From the NCBI RefSeq assembly GCF_030209835.1, contig NZ_JARVRF010000038.1, forward strand, positions 62,001 to 126,000: DNA of 64,000 nucleotides. The letters run 5' to 3'. Position 1 is the stretch's first letter. The number at the start of each line of letters is the position of its first letter. This DNA comes from Arthrobacter sp. efr-133-R2A-120 (GTDB lineage Bacteria; Actinomycetota; Actinomycetes; Actinomycetales; Micrococcaceae). The notes below the pieces were generated by a model. That model did no database searches. It saw nothing but the letters and a program-made list of their open reading frames with translations, and was not told the DNA's origin. The position numbers were made by a program, and so were the translations under genes. Positions 44,722 to 52,436 of the stretch are shown here, piece by piece.

Positions 44722-46581
44722 GTGCCGCACTCCCCGATCCCAACCCCCGGTTCCAACAATTCCGCGTGGTGGGCCAGCGCCGTCGTCTACCAGATCTATC
44801 CCCGCTCTTTCGCCGATGCCAACGGCGACGGCATGGGCGACCTTGCCGGGGTCACGGCGAAACTGCCCTATCTGCAAAGTTTGGGCGTGGATGCCGTGTG
44901 GCTCTCCCCGTTCTACAAGTCGCCGCAAGCTGACGCCGGATACGACGTGGCGGACTACCGGGCCGTGGATCCCCTCTTCGGCACCCTGGATGACTTCGAC
45001 GCCATGCTGGAGAAGGCACATAGCCTGGGCATCAAAGTGATTGTCGACCTCGTGCCCAACCACACCTCGGACGAGCACGCATGGTTCCGCGAAGCCCTCG
45101 CAGCCGCCCCCGGCTCCCCCGAACGCGAGCGCTACATGTTCCACCCGGGCAAAGACTCCAAGCCGGGTTCCGGGGACGGGGCTTTGGCCCCCAACAATTG
45201 GAAATCCATCTTCGGCGGCCCTGCGTGGACGCGCCTAACGAACGACGACGGCACTCCCGGCGAGTGGTACCTGCACCTTTTCGATACGAAGCAGCCCGAT
45301 CTCAACTGGGAGAACCCCGAGGTCCATGATGAGATGCGTTCGGTACTTCGCTTTTGGCTGGACCGCGGAGTTGACGGGTTCCGGGTGGATGTTGCCCACG
45401 GCCTGGTCAAAGAAGCCGGATTGCCGGACTGGGACGGCGCTGCCGCCATGGTTGAAGGTGGTTTATCCGCACCAGGCGCCCACAGCGAAGCCGTCGAACC
45501 GCACACGGCCAGGCTGCACATTGTCCCCGCAGCCGATAACTCCGCCGGGCCCGTCGCGACCGCCGTCGAGCACAAGGTCAAGCCGCCGCTGGACCCGCCG
45601 TCGCCCTTCTTCGACCAGGACGGCGTCCACGAGATCTACCGCGAATGGCACAGAGTCCTCGCCGAGTACGACGGCGACCGCATGCTGGTTGCCGAGGCCT
45701 GGGTGGAGCCTGCTGAGCGCTTGGCCCGGTACGTGCGCAAGGATGAAATGCAGCAGGCCTTCAACTTCGATTTCCTCTTGGCAGGCTGGGACGCGGAGCG
45801 CATGGCGGAGGCAATCGAATCTTCGTTGGACGCGGCGGGATCCGTCGAGGCTCCTTCCACTTGGGTCTTGAGCAACCACGACACGGTCCGACACCCCAGC
45901 CGCTTCGGGCTGGAAGATCCCACCACTTTCCCCAAGGGAATAGCGGCGGAAGACGAACAGCCCGACGCCGCCCTGGGCCTCGCGCGGGCGCGCGCGGCAT
46001 CCATGGTGTCGTTCGCCCTGCCTGGCTCGGCCTATTTGTACCAGGGTGAGGAACTCGGCCTTCCGGAGCACACGTCCCTGCCGGCCGAGGCTCGCCAGGA
46101 CCCATCATTCTTCCGTACCAAGGGCGTGGAGCGCGGCCGCGATGGGTGCCGCGTGCCGCTGCCCTGGAAATCCGCGGAACCCGGCTTCGGATTCTCGGAA
46201 GCGGCGTCGGCAGGTACGGGCGGAGCCGGTACTGCCGGTGGAGCGCCTGCGGCGCCCTGGCTGCCCCAGCCCGAAGCGTTCGGCGAGCTGGCGGCGGACG
46301 TCCAGGCCGGCGTCGGGGGCTCCACCCTGGAGCTGTACCGCTCCGTCCTCGCATTCCGCAGGGCCCACGGGCTGGGTTCGGGCACGTTCCAGTGGGCCGA
46401 GGAGCACGATCCCGCCAACGGAGTCCTGGCCTTCCACAACCGGGACGTGCTGGTAGTGGTCAACATGGGGACTGCAGCTCTCCCCGTACCGGCAGGGCTC
46501 CGGGTGGAGCTGTCCAGCGATGGCGGCTCGGGCGGGGCTTCGATTGTCCCGAACAGCGGGGCGTACATCGTGGCGCTTTAG
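44722..46581 (+). CDS. GH13 alpha-glucosidase
   Basis: This 619-residue glycoside hydrolase of family 13 cleaves terminal alpha-glucose links. The TIM barrel starts VVYQIYPRSFADANGDGMGDLAGV; the catalytic nucleophile Asp is in DGFRVDVAHG (about 223), the acid/base Glu in LVAEAWVE (about 325) and the third Asp in LSNHDTVRH (about 387). DLVPNHTS is region I. It resembles AglA/oligo-1,6-glucosidases and trehalose-related GH13 subfamilies. A 40-residue Ala/Gly-rich insertion precedes the C-terminal domain. I use the GTG at 44722, with GAGAGG upstream. It has no signal peptide, so it acts inside the cell on imported sugar. Confidence 0.94.
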   Translation: MPHSPIPTPGSNNSAWWASAVVYQIYPRSFADANGDGMGDLAGVTAKLPYLQSLGVDAVWLSPFYKSPQADAGYDVADYRAVDPLFGTLDDFDAMLEKAHSLGIKVIVDLVPNHTSDEHAWFREALAAAPGSPERERYMFHPGKDSKPGSGDGALAPNNWKSIFGGPAWTRLTNDDGTPGEWYLHLFDTKQPDLNWENPEVHDEMRSVLRFWLDRGVDGFRVDVAHGLVKEAGLPDWDGAAAMVEGGLSAPGAHSEAVEPHTARLHIVPAADNSAGPVATAVEHKVKPPLDPPSPFFDQDGVHEIYREWHRVLAEYDGDRMLVAEAWVEPAERLARYVRKDEMQQAFNFDFLLAGWDAERMAEAIESSLDAAGSVEAPSTWVLSNHDTVRHPSRFGLEDPTTFPKGIAAEDEQPDAALGLARARAASMVSFALPGSAYLYQGEELGLPEHTSLPAEARQDPSFFRTKGVERGRDGCRVPLPWKSAEPGFGFSEAASAGTGGAGTAGGAPAAPWLPQPEAFGELAADVQAGVGGSTLELYRSVLAFRRAHGLGSGTFQWAEEHDPANGVLAFHNRDVLVVVNMGTAALPVPAGLRVELSSDGGSGGASIVPNSGAYIVAL

Positions 46582-46613
46582 GGGACGTCGTTCCTGACCT
46601 TCTTTCGCACGGA

Positions 46614-46655
46614 AACGGGGCCGACACGCAGCAAGTTGTGCGTGTCGGCCCCGTT
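46614..46655. terminator. Bidirectional terminator
   Basis: A perfect 17-base inverted repeat (AACGGGGCCGACACGCA) with an 8-base loop, 32 bases after the GH13 stop and 49 before the end of the LEA-like gene on the other strand. Confidence 0.88.
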
Positions 46656-46704
46656 CTCTAGCCAAAGAGGGTCAGGAAGGCGCCGTAATGATCCGGCGTG
46701 GAGC

Positions 46705-47010
46705 CTACTTGCCGCCCTTGAAGAAGCCGGCGATCTTGGAGCCGAGGCCCTTGGCGTTCTCGGCCACGTCACCAGCGAGGTCCTTGGCGTTGCCGGCAAC
46801 GTCACCCGCGATTTCCTTGGCTTTCTCAGCCACGTCACCCGAGAGGAACTCCTTGACGTGCTCCGCGGCGTCGCCGGCAAATTCCTTCGCATTCCCGACC
46901 GCCTCGCCGGCAAATTCCTTGACGTGCTCAGCGGCATCGCCTGTTGCGTGCTTGGCCTGTTCAGCTGCGGCTTCGGCGCTTTGCTTGATGTTGTTGACTT
47001 CTTCGCTCAT
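46705..47010 (-). CDS. LEA-like protein with 11-residue repeats
   Basis: A 101-residue hydrophilic, Ala/Lys/Glu/Asp-rich protein. From about residue 24 it contains six near-tandem 11-12-residue units: GDAAEHVKEFA, GEAVGNAKEFA, GDAAEHVKEFLS, GDVAEKAKEIA, GDVAGNAKDLA, GDVAENAKGLG, then a basic tail (SKIAGFFKGGK). Such 11-mers form amphipathic helices in group 3 late-embryogenesis-abundant proteins, which protect membranes and proteins during drying. No enzyme motif is present. AAGGAG precedes the ATG at 47010. It lies next to the Asp23/AmaP operon and probably shares a stress role. CsbD-like small stress proteins are an alternative family. Confidence 0.82.
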   Translation of the reverse strand: MSEEVNNIKQSAEAAAEQAKHATGDAAEHVKEFAGEAVGNAKEFAGDAAEHVKEFLSGDVAEKAKEIAGDVAGNAKDLAGDVAENAKGLGSKIAGFFKGGK

Positions 47011-47211
47011 GGTTTTCTCCTTGTTCCTGGTCCAAAGTGTTCTGGTCCATCGGCTTGACTCGGACCCAAGGTCCGGTGCCGGCCGGGGCAAGCCCAACCA
47101 AAGGGAAGAGTTCCCCCTACCCTTCAAACTATGGCCCCACGGACACCTCTGCAACGCAAAACGCCCGGGAAAGGAACATGGCTATCCGATTAACAACGGT
47201 TGCGTGTCAGT

Positions 47212-47823
47212 TCAACGAACGCGCTCGGCCTTGCTGAACCTGGTCCTCGCGCCGGCCCCGATATGAATCAACACGGGAGTCTTGCGTCCCACCACTATGT
47301 CCAACGCCTCCACGAGCCTGGAGACGTCAGCGGCCAGCGTGTGCGGGGAAACGCCTTGACGGGGCTGGACCCTGATCCGGAGCCCGGGACTACCGTTGAC
47401 CTCGTAGGTTGCCACCGTGACGCCCGCGAGATCCGTACGTTCCGCGAGGGCCGCCTTGAGCGCCTGTTCGGCAAGGTTCCCGCCGATGCTGACATCGCCG
47501 GCGGTCCGGGCGTCATCGTACTCGGACACGATGAGGTTTGCCCGGCCTTTGCCTTGCTGCGACACCCAGGCCACCATGAGCACGATCACGACAACCAGCA
47601 CCGCTGCTGCGGCAACCCAGAGCCAGCTTTCCTCCCGTCCTGGAATGCGGGTCTGCTCAGAGAGGTACTTGGCGTGTTCCCAGAGCCCGGTGGACCAGCC
47701 TTGCCACCAACTTCCCACGGCGGGAACAGTGGCGAGCAGCATCAGGAGAATGCCGATGGCCAGCAGCTTCAGGCCAAGGATGCCGATCAGGATGCGGTTG
47801 AGGACGTGCGGAGTGCCGTTCAT
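47212..47823 (-). CDS. AmaP-like membrane anchor protein
   Basis: A 203-residue protein with two membrane helices (ILIGILGLKLLAIGILLMLLA near residue 12 and WVAAAAVLVVVIVLMVAWV near 68) and a C-terminal cytoplasmic Asp23-like part. In staphylococci AmaP anchors Asp23 to the membrane. It is the last gene of a five-gene operon that starts with an Asp23/Gls24 gene at 49553, and its start overlaps the preceding gene by 4 bases. The function here is inferred from that context. Confidence 0.78.
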   Translation of the reverse strand: MNGTPHVLNRILIGILGLKLLAIGILLMLLATVPAVGSWWQGWSTGLWEHAKYLSEQTRIPGREESWLWVAAAAVLVVVIVLMVAWVSQQGKGRANLIVSEYDDARTAGDVSIGGNLAEQALKAALAERTDLAGVTVATYEVNGSPGLRIRVQPRQGVSPHTLAADVSRLVEALDIVVGRKTPVLIHIGAGARTRFSKAERVR

Positions 47824-48515
47824 GCCCCGATCACCCCCGACGTAGCGACATTGACACGGACCGAAGGCATGGGCGAAGGGGCCATCTTTTGAAGTTCATC
47901 CTCGACGGCGGCAAGGACCCGTTCCTCGTGCAAGGGCACGCCCGAGGTGGGACGGACGTTGACCACAACCAGCCGTTGGGAAACCACCACCATGACTTGC
48001 TCCTGGGTGACATTCGCCGCCGTCCGGGCAGCGCGGGCCAGTGCAGAAGCGATGACCTCGTCGTCCACCACAACTCCGGCCCGGGGATCCTCAAGCAAGT
48101 GGCGGGACTTTCGGCCGGGCAGGACCGCGTTCAAGAAGAAAATCAGGCCCACCATGGCCACGACGCCGCCGAGGGAACCGAGCAGCAAAGGGGAAATCCC
48201 TCCTGGCAGGGCGGTGAGCCGTTCAGCAGCCGTCTGCGGATCGATGAGCCACGGTGGTTGGCCAATGGCGCGCAAAGCGGATTCGAGAAGCGCATAGACA
48301 CAGGCCGCGATCACAACGGCCGCGGCCAGCCCCGCCATTCCCGCGCGGGAGGAACGGGTCTCGCGCTTGAGGATGCGCCGGAGTCCGACGTCGATGCGGT
48401 CGCCGAAATCGGTGGTCCCTGGTGTCTGGATGCCGGGGGTCTCGCCGTCGGCCGTCTGCGCGTGCGTAGCGTCCGCGTGGCTGCGCCGGGCGTGCGGGGT
48501 CTGGGCGTGGCTCAT
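47820..48515 (-). CDS. DUF6286-like membrane protein
   Basis: This 231-residue protein appears to belong to the actinobacterial DUF6286 group. A polar N-terminal tail of about 55 residues is rich in His, Thr, Ala and Asp (SHADATHAQTADGETPG). Two membrane helices follow: MAGLAAAVVIAACVYALLESAL and LLLGSLGGVVAMVGLIFFLN, then a C-terminal Asp23-like domain (VDDEVIASALARAARTAANV, VNVRPTSGVPLHEERVLAAV). It is in the middle of the Asp23 operon and overlaps both neighbours. The DUF name is recalled, not searched. Confidence 0.7.
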   Translation of the reverse strand: MSHAQTPHARRSHADATHAQTADGETPGIQTPGTTDFGDRIDVGLRRILKRETRSSRAGMAGLAAAVVIAACVYALLESALRAIGQPPWLIDPQTAAERLTALPGGISPLLLGSLGGVVAMVGLIFFLNAVLPGRKSRHLLEDPRAGVVVDDEVIASALARAARTAANVTQEQVMVVVSQRLVVVNVRPTSGVPLHEERVLAAVEDELQKMAPSPMPSVRVNVATSGVIGA

Positions 48516-48895
48516 CGGACGCGAGCTCCTTCGCTGATGCGTGCGCCGCTGATCCGGATATCCACGCGGCTCAAGGTGGAACCACTGAGTTGGGTGACGC
48601 GCTCAAGAATGGCCGTTTTGGCAGCTACGGCCCGCTCCCAGACCGTGCCCCGATATCCCGCTACCCGCAGGGGGTCCCTGAGGACTTCCGTCAGCGAGGG
48701 CACACGGATCGGGGCGACAACCGAGAGTGCCAGGAGGCCGTCGTCGTCCGACCATTCGGCCCGGACATCCTGCGCCGAGACACCGAGCGCTTCCGCGGCG
48801 GCCGCCTGGGCCAAAGTGGTGAGGGCCTGGGTGCTGATTCGGTTGTGGCCAGCCAGGGAGACGGCTGGCTGCACAGCCTCAGCCGTGGAACTCAT
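48512..48895 (-). CDS. Asp23-like protein (short)
   Basis: A 127-residue soluble protein with the Asp23-like order of strands and helices (RISTQALTTLAQAAAAEALGV, LALSVVAPIRV, LERVTQLSGSTLSRVDIRISG) but weaker family motifs than the first gene of the operon. It overlaps the genes on both sides by 4 bases. It is probably a divergent second Asp23 paralogue that pairs with the first. Confidence 0.68.
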   Translation of the reverse strand: MSSTAEAVQPAVSLAGHNRISTQALTTLAQAAAAEALGVSAQDVRAEWSDDDGLLALSVVAPIRVPSLTEVLRDPLRVAGYRGTVWERAVAAKTAILERVTQLSGSTLSRVDIRISGARISEGARVR

Positions 48896-49083
48896 GACGA
48901 TGAACGGCGGCCGGTGAGGGCATCCAGCACGGTGCGCAGGTCAAGCTTTCCGTCCGCGGCGCGGCCGAGAAGCGCACCGATGCCCATGAAGAGAAGGGCG
49001 ATGATAAAACCCCACAGCCCGAATTGGAAAGCCATAAACGCCACGAAGGCGCCGATCCCGATCCCGACAACAGTCATGCTCAC
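48892..49083 (-). CDS. Small membrane protein (DUF2273-like)
   Basis: A 63-residue protein, almost entirely two hydrophobic segments (TVVGIGIGAFVAFMAFQFG and LWGFIIALLFMGIGALLGRA) followed by a basic tail with DGKLDLRTVLDALTGRRSS. It matches the small DUF2273-type proteins commonly found with Asp23. I use the GTG at 49083, which overlaps the Asp23 stop (GTGA); an ATG two codons later is an alternative. It is near the lower limit of gene length but fits the tight operon spacing. Confidence 0.75.
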   Translation of the reverse strand: MSMTVVGIGIGAFVAFMAFQFGLWGFIIALLFMGIGALLGRAADGKLDLRTVLDALTGRRSSS

Positions 49084-49553
49084 TGGAGTGGCTCCCTTTC
49101 CGATAATGCGCCTTTTGTTCCGGCTTTGATGGGCGGAGCGACGTAGACGTCGTTGATCTCAACGTTGACCTCAATGACTTCCAGGCCCACCAACGATTCG
49201 ACCGCCCGATAGACGGCCGCGCGGACCTGGTTGGCGACATCATGCAAAGGGTATCCATAGACGGCCACAAGATTGATGTCCACGGCCACCTGGGTTTCTC
49301 CGACCTCGGCGCGGACACCCGCAGCATGGTCCTGGCTGCCGACGGCATCGCGGATGGCTCCGAGGGCGCGCGAAGGAGCCGATCCGAGGGAATAGACACC
49401 TGGAACAGCCCTGGCGGCAATACCGGCAACCTTGGCGACAGCGGAATCCGAGATCACTGTGCGGCCACTTCCTGCCACCGTTTGCCGGTCCTCGGATACC
49501 GGAGCCCCAACGGCTTCCGGTTCAGGCGCGGTGTAGCTTTCCTGCTGGTCCAT
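49080..49553 (-). CDS. Asp23/Gls24-family envelope stress protein
   Basis: First gene of the operon, 157 residues. The Asp23/Gls24 domain runs from about residue 30: TVISDSAVAKVAGIAARAVPGVYSLG, then VAVDINLVAVYGYPLHDVANQVRAAVYRAVESLVGLEVIEVNVEINDVYV, the typical alternating strand/helix pattern. Family members associate with the membrane through AmaP and respond to alkaline and envelope stress. An acidic N-terminus (MDQQESYTAPEPEAVGAPV) precedes it. The 306-base gap upstream carries the likely promoter. Confidence 0.9.
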   Translation of the reverse strand: MDQQESYTAPEPEAVGAPVSEDRQTVAGSGRTVISDSAVAKVAGIAARAVPGVYSLGSAPSRALGAIRDAVGSQDHAAGVRAEVGETQVAVDINLVAVYGYPLHDVANQVRAAVYRAVESLVGLEVIEVNVEINDVYVAPPIKAGTKGALSEREPLQ

Positions 49554-49630
49554 TTAGCCCTCCCCTTCTCTTGAGTACCACCCTAGCGCTTGGCCAAGAC
49601 AAGGCGGAGACAAGCCGGCCGTCGCCGTGA

Positions 49631-49721
49631 GATTCTGCTGGATCACTCCGAGTCGTGTAGGTGGCCGGCCGCGTGATTCCAAGGCTCCGGGGTTTGTCCA
49701 TTCGAGTGATTGAGCAGAATC
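49631..49721. repeat. 91-bp inverted repeat between asp23 and tRNA genes
   Basis: Eighteen-base arms (GATTCTGCTGGATCACTC and GAGTGATTGAGCAGAATC) match with two mismatches and enclose 55 bases containing GGCCGGCC. It lies in the 49554-49859 gap. No open frame or tRNA-like fold is seen inside. It could be a small palindromic element or a hairpin in the asp23 leader. Confidence 0.6.
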
Positions 49722-49823
49722 CGTCGCGTAGGCGTGAAAATGGCGCGTGCGCATGGATATATTCGCCCTTTTAGGCACAAACTGAATAACCCCAGGCTTT
49801 TCCACTGCAGGTTAAATGAAGAA

Positions 49824-49851
49824 AAGCGCCAGTTCCGAAGAACTGACGCTT
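49824..49851 (-). terminator. Terminator of the tRNA cluster
   Basis: Read on the minus strand: AAGCGTCAGTT, loop CTTCGG, AACTGGCGCTT then TTCTTC, starting 9 bases after the tRNA-Phe 3' end. One G-U pair in an 11-bp stem and a T-rich tail support termination. Confidence 0.85.
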
Positions 49852-49859
49852 CCCAGTGG

Positions 49860-49932
49860 TGGCTCCGACCGGCGTCGATCCGGTGACCTTTCGATTTTCA
49901 GTCGAACGCTCTACCAACTGAGCTACAGAGCC
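49860..49932 (-). tRNA. tRNA-Phe (GAA)
   Basis: On the minus strand GGCTCTGTAGCTCAGTTGG starts a complete cloverleaf of 73 bases. The acceptor stem GGCTCTG pairs with CGGAGCC, the anticodon loop is CTGAAAA (anticodon GAA) and the T arm carries GGATCGACGCC. The discriminator base is A. The 3' CCA is not encoded. It is the last tRNA of a co-directional Glu-Asp-Phe cluster. Confidence 0.96.
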
Positions 49933-49982
49933 TTAGGTGACAATGTCACCATGATTGCCGGAATTCCTTCCGGCAATCAAAG

Positions 49983-50056
49983 CGACCCTGACGGGACTTG
50001 AACCCGCGACCTCCGCCGTGACAGGGCGGCGCGCTAACCAACTGCGCTACAGGGCC
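49983..50056 (-). tRNA. tRNA-Asp (GTC)
   Basis: On the minus strand GGCCCTGTAGCGCAGTTGG begins a 74-base cloverleaf. The acceptor stem GGCCCTG pairs with CAGGGTC, the anticodon loop is CTGTCAC (anticodon GTC), and the T arm is GCGGGTTCAAGTCCCGT. The discriminator base G is characteristic of tRNA-Asp. It lies between tRNA-Glu and tRNA-Phe. Confidence 0.96.
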
Positions 50057-50156
50057 TTGCTTGTAGTATCTCTACTACGCTTGCAGTATCTCTACCGCTT
50101 TTTTCAAGGCTTCCAGCTTACCAGACTTTTCAGCCTGACTTGACCAGTTCCTTGCG

Positions 50157-50229
50157 TACCCCCAACGGGATTCGAACCCGTGCCGCCGCCGTGAAAGGGC
50201 GGTGTCCTAGGCCGCTAGACGATGGGGGC
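50157..50229 (-). tRNA. tRNA-Glu (TTC)
   Basis: On the minus strand GCCCCCATCGTCTAGCGG starts a 73-base cloverleaf. The acceptor stem GCCCCCA pairs with TGGGGGT (G-U at the end pair), the anticodon loop is CTTTCAC (anticodon TTC) and the T arm is ACGGGTTCGAATCCCGT. It is the first gene of the cluster. Confidence 0.95.
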
Positions 50230-50299
50230 CTGGAACAATCCGAATTCGCGACGGTCAACAACGCTATGCGTTTACCGCTTCTCGCTCGTCCGAACTGGA

Positions 50300-50315
50300 C
50301 TCTAAAACTTTAGAG
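50300..50315. promoter_or_regulatory. 16-bp palindrome upstream of tRNA-Glu
   Basis: CTCTAAAACTTTAGAG has perfect 7-base arms in an AT-rich patch between the tRNA cluster and the EamA gene, about 70 bases before tRNA-Glu. It may be part of the tRNA promoter or an operator; neither is shown. Confidence 0.4.
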
Positions 50316-50349
50316 CATAGTCGGGGATATTCCCAAATCGCACGTCGCG

Positions 50350-50385
50350 GAACGCAAACCAGGACGCAAACCAGAACGCAAACCG
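50350..50385. repeat. 12-bp tandem repeat, three units
   Basis: GAACGCAAACCA, GGACGCAAACCA and GAACGCAAACCG follow each other directly in the 50230-50492 gap. No gene is seen there. Confidence 0.75.
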
Positions 50386-50492
50386 GCCTCAACACCCGGT
50401 TCAAATCCACTGCACCAGAGTTGGCGGTTTCTTGTTGAAAGACGTCCGAATTCCGCCAGTCCGTGGTGCCCCTCGCGGGCTAGATTGGCATC

Positions 50493-51419
50493 ATGGCCGC
50501 AAGCACCCCAATCTCTCCGGCGACCACTCCCTCCCGGACCATCAGTAAGCTCGGCATCGCCGCCGTCATCGTCACCGTTGTCCTCTGGGCATCCGCCTTC
50601 GTAGGCATCCGCGCCGTGGGACCCAGCTTCTCCCCCGGCTCCCTGACGCTCGGACGGCTGGTGGTTGCCGCCGTCGCGCTCGGCTTTGTCGCCCTGCCCC
50701 GGCTCAAGCGCTGGCCCAGAGGCCGCGAATGGCTTCCGATCCTGGCCTATGGCGTCATGTGGTTCGCGGGCTACAACCTCGCCCTGAACGCCGCCGAGCA
50801 CATGCTCGATGCCGGAACGAGCGCCATGCTCATCAACGTCTCGCCGATCCTGATCGCCGTCCTCGCCGGCGTCGTCCTGAAAGAAGGCTTCCCGCGCTGG
50901 CTGATCATCGGCAGCCTTGTGGCATTCGGCGGTGTTGCGCTGATCGCGCTCGGTTCGGGACAGCGCTCGACGGCGGATGTCGCCGGAGTGTTGTTGTGCC
51001 TCCTTGCCGCTGTGCTTGCCGCTGTGAGCGTGATTGTCCAGAAGCCCGTGCTGCGCACGTTCTCCGCGGCACAGGCCACCTGGTTTGGCATCATGGTGGG
51101 GGCCGTGTGCTGCCTGCCGTGGGCCGGCCAACTGGTGGCCGAAGTGCAGGCAGCGCCCCTTCCAGCCACTCTCGGCTTGGTGTATCTGGGGATCTTCCCC
51201 ACGGCAATCGCTTTCACGACGTGGGCCTATGCGCTGTCCCTCATCGAGGCCGGGAAACTCGCCGCCACGACGTACCTGGTTCCGGGCACCACGATCCTGA
51301 TTTCCTGGGCGGTCCTCAAGGAGATCCCCACCATCTGGGGCCTCGTGGGCGGCGTTATCTGCCTCGTGGGTGTCGGGCTGACGCGGCGCCGCTCCCCCAA
51401 AGGAAGCCGCTCCCGCTAA
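50493..51419 (+). CDS. EamA/DMT-family transporter
   Basis: An inner-membrane metabolite exporter of the drug/metabolite transporter superfamily with 308 residues and about ten helices in two repeated EamA halves. The first begins KLGIAAVIVTVVLWASAFVGIRAVGPSFSPGSLTLGRLVVAAVAL; the second follows VAGVLLCLLAAVLAAVSVIVQKPVL and ends with TTYLVPGTTILISWAVLKEIPTIWGLVGGVICLVGVGL. The substrate (for example an amino acid or purine) cannot be inferred. No neighbouring gene gives a clue. Confidence 0.92.
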   Translation: MAASTPISPATTPSRTISKLGIAAVIVTVVLWASAFVGIRAVGPSFSPGSLTLGRLVVAAVALGFVALPRLKRWPRGREWLPILAYGVMWFAGYNLALNAAEHMLDAGTSAMLINVSPILIAVLAGVVLKEGFPRWLIIGSLVAFGGVALIALGSGQRSTADVAGVLLCLLAAVLAAVSVIVQKPVLRTFSAAQATWFGIMVGAVCCLPWAGQLVAEVQAAPLPATLGLVYLGIFPTAIAFTTWAYALSLIEAGKLAATTYLVPGTTILISWAVLKEIPTIWGLVGGVICLVGVGLTRRRSPKGSRSR

Positions 51420-51487
51420 GGTTCGGCGTCAAGAAGCCGGGCGACCCGGGGCCAAGGAGCCCCGCCGCCGTCGAACCCCTGCCGCTG

Positions 51488-52408
51488 CTACCTTGCCATC
51501 CCGGCAAGAAGCTCGCGGTGCGTGGGCGGGTTGGCTCCAGGCCGCCCCACGGTAATGGCTGCGGCCATGGAGGCGGTCTGCCCGATGCGTTCGAGGACCG
51601 TGGGCGCAAGCCCTTGGCTTCCGCGCAGCAGCAGCCCAAGAATCAGCGCAGACATGTAGGAATCGCCGGCGCCGATCGTGTCCGCCACCACCGAGGTCAC
51701 AGCGGGAACCGTCAACTGAGTGTGCGGCGTCGCCATCAAGGAGCCTTCGGCGCCTCGCGTGACCACCGCCAGGCCGGCACCGAGGCCCAGGATGTGCTTG
51801 GCAGTCTCTTCCAAGGACTTGCCGGGGTAGAGCCAGAACGCGTCGTCGTCGCTGAGCTTCACCACGCTGGTCAGCGGTATGAGCTCCTCGAAAATGCGGA
51901 GAGCCTCACTGTGGCTGCCGAGGAGGTCCGCGCGGATATTGGGGTCGTACGTGACGATGCAGCCACCTTGCGCCTGCTCCAAAAGGTTCCTGACGACGCC
52001 GGCCCCGGGCTCGAGGAAGGTAGCGATCGAACCCGTGTGCAGCACCTTCGGGGCGTAAGGGAGTGCCGCAGGAGCCAGCTTCCACTCAATGTCGAAGGTG
52101 TACTCGGCCGAACCGTCCGCGGCGATCTCCGCCGTCGCCGTCGCGGTCTTCGCGAGCGATTGCGAACCCGGCAGGACAACCACACCGGCGCTTGCCAGAT
52201 GCGCCGCAATCGACTCGCCACGGGAATCGCGCCCGACGGCGGTCAGCAGCCCGGCTTTCACGTCGAGCCGCCCGAGGCCGTAGGCGACGTTCGCCGGCGA
52301 GCCGCCGGGGTATTCCGTCTGCCCTCCGGGCGAGTTCACGATGTCGATGAGCGCTTCGCCGACCACGACGACGTCGAGCGGCTCGGACGCAAGGTGCGAG
52401 TGGTTCAT
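51488..52408 (-). CDS. PfkB-family carbohydrate kinase
   Basis: A ribokinase-fold sugar kinase of 306 residues, perhaps fructokinase. The N-terminal signature is LDVVVVGEALIDIVNSPGGQTEYPGGSPANVAYGLGRL, and the C-terminal active-site signature is VADTIGAGDSYMSALILGLL with the catalytic Asp in GAGDS. It lies 28 bases after a LacI gene on the same strand, which probably regulates it. No sugar transporter is adjacent. Confidence 0.92.
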   Translation of the reverse strand: MNHSHLASEPLDVVVVGEALIDIVNSPGGQTEYPGGSPANVAYGLGRLDVKAGLLTAVGRDSRGESIAAHLASAGVVVLPGSQSLAKTATATAEIAADGSAEYTFDIEWKLAPAALPYAPKVLHTGSIATFLEPGAGVVRNLLEQAQGGCIVTYDPNIRADLLGSHSEALRIFEELIPLTSVVKLSDDDAFWLYPGKSLEETAKHILGLGAGLAVVTRGAEGSLMATPHTQLTVPAVTSVVADTIGAGDSYMSALILGLLLRGSQGLAPTVLERIGQTASMAAAITVGRPGANPPTHRELLAGMAR

Positions 52409-52436
52409 GCGTTTCCTGTTCCTTGGTTGGGGAGTT

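Noticed and set aside
49816..50001. Small + strand frame over the tRNA region
   Set aside because: It reads through tRNA-Phe and a terminator on the opposite strand; not a gene.
50157..50229. tRNA cluster as an integration (att) site
   Set aside because: No integrase gene or tRNA 3'-end duplication is visible nearby; flanking genes look like ordinary chromosome.
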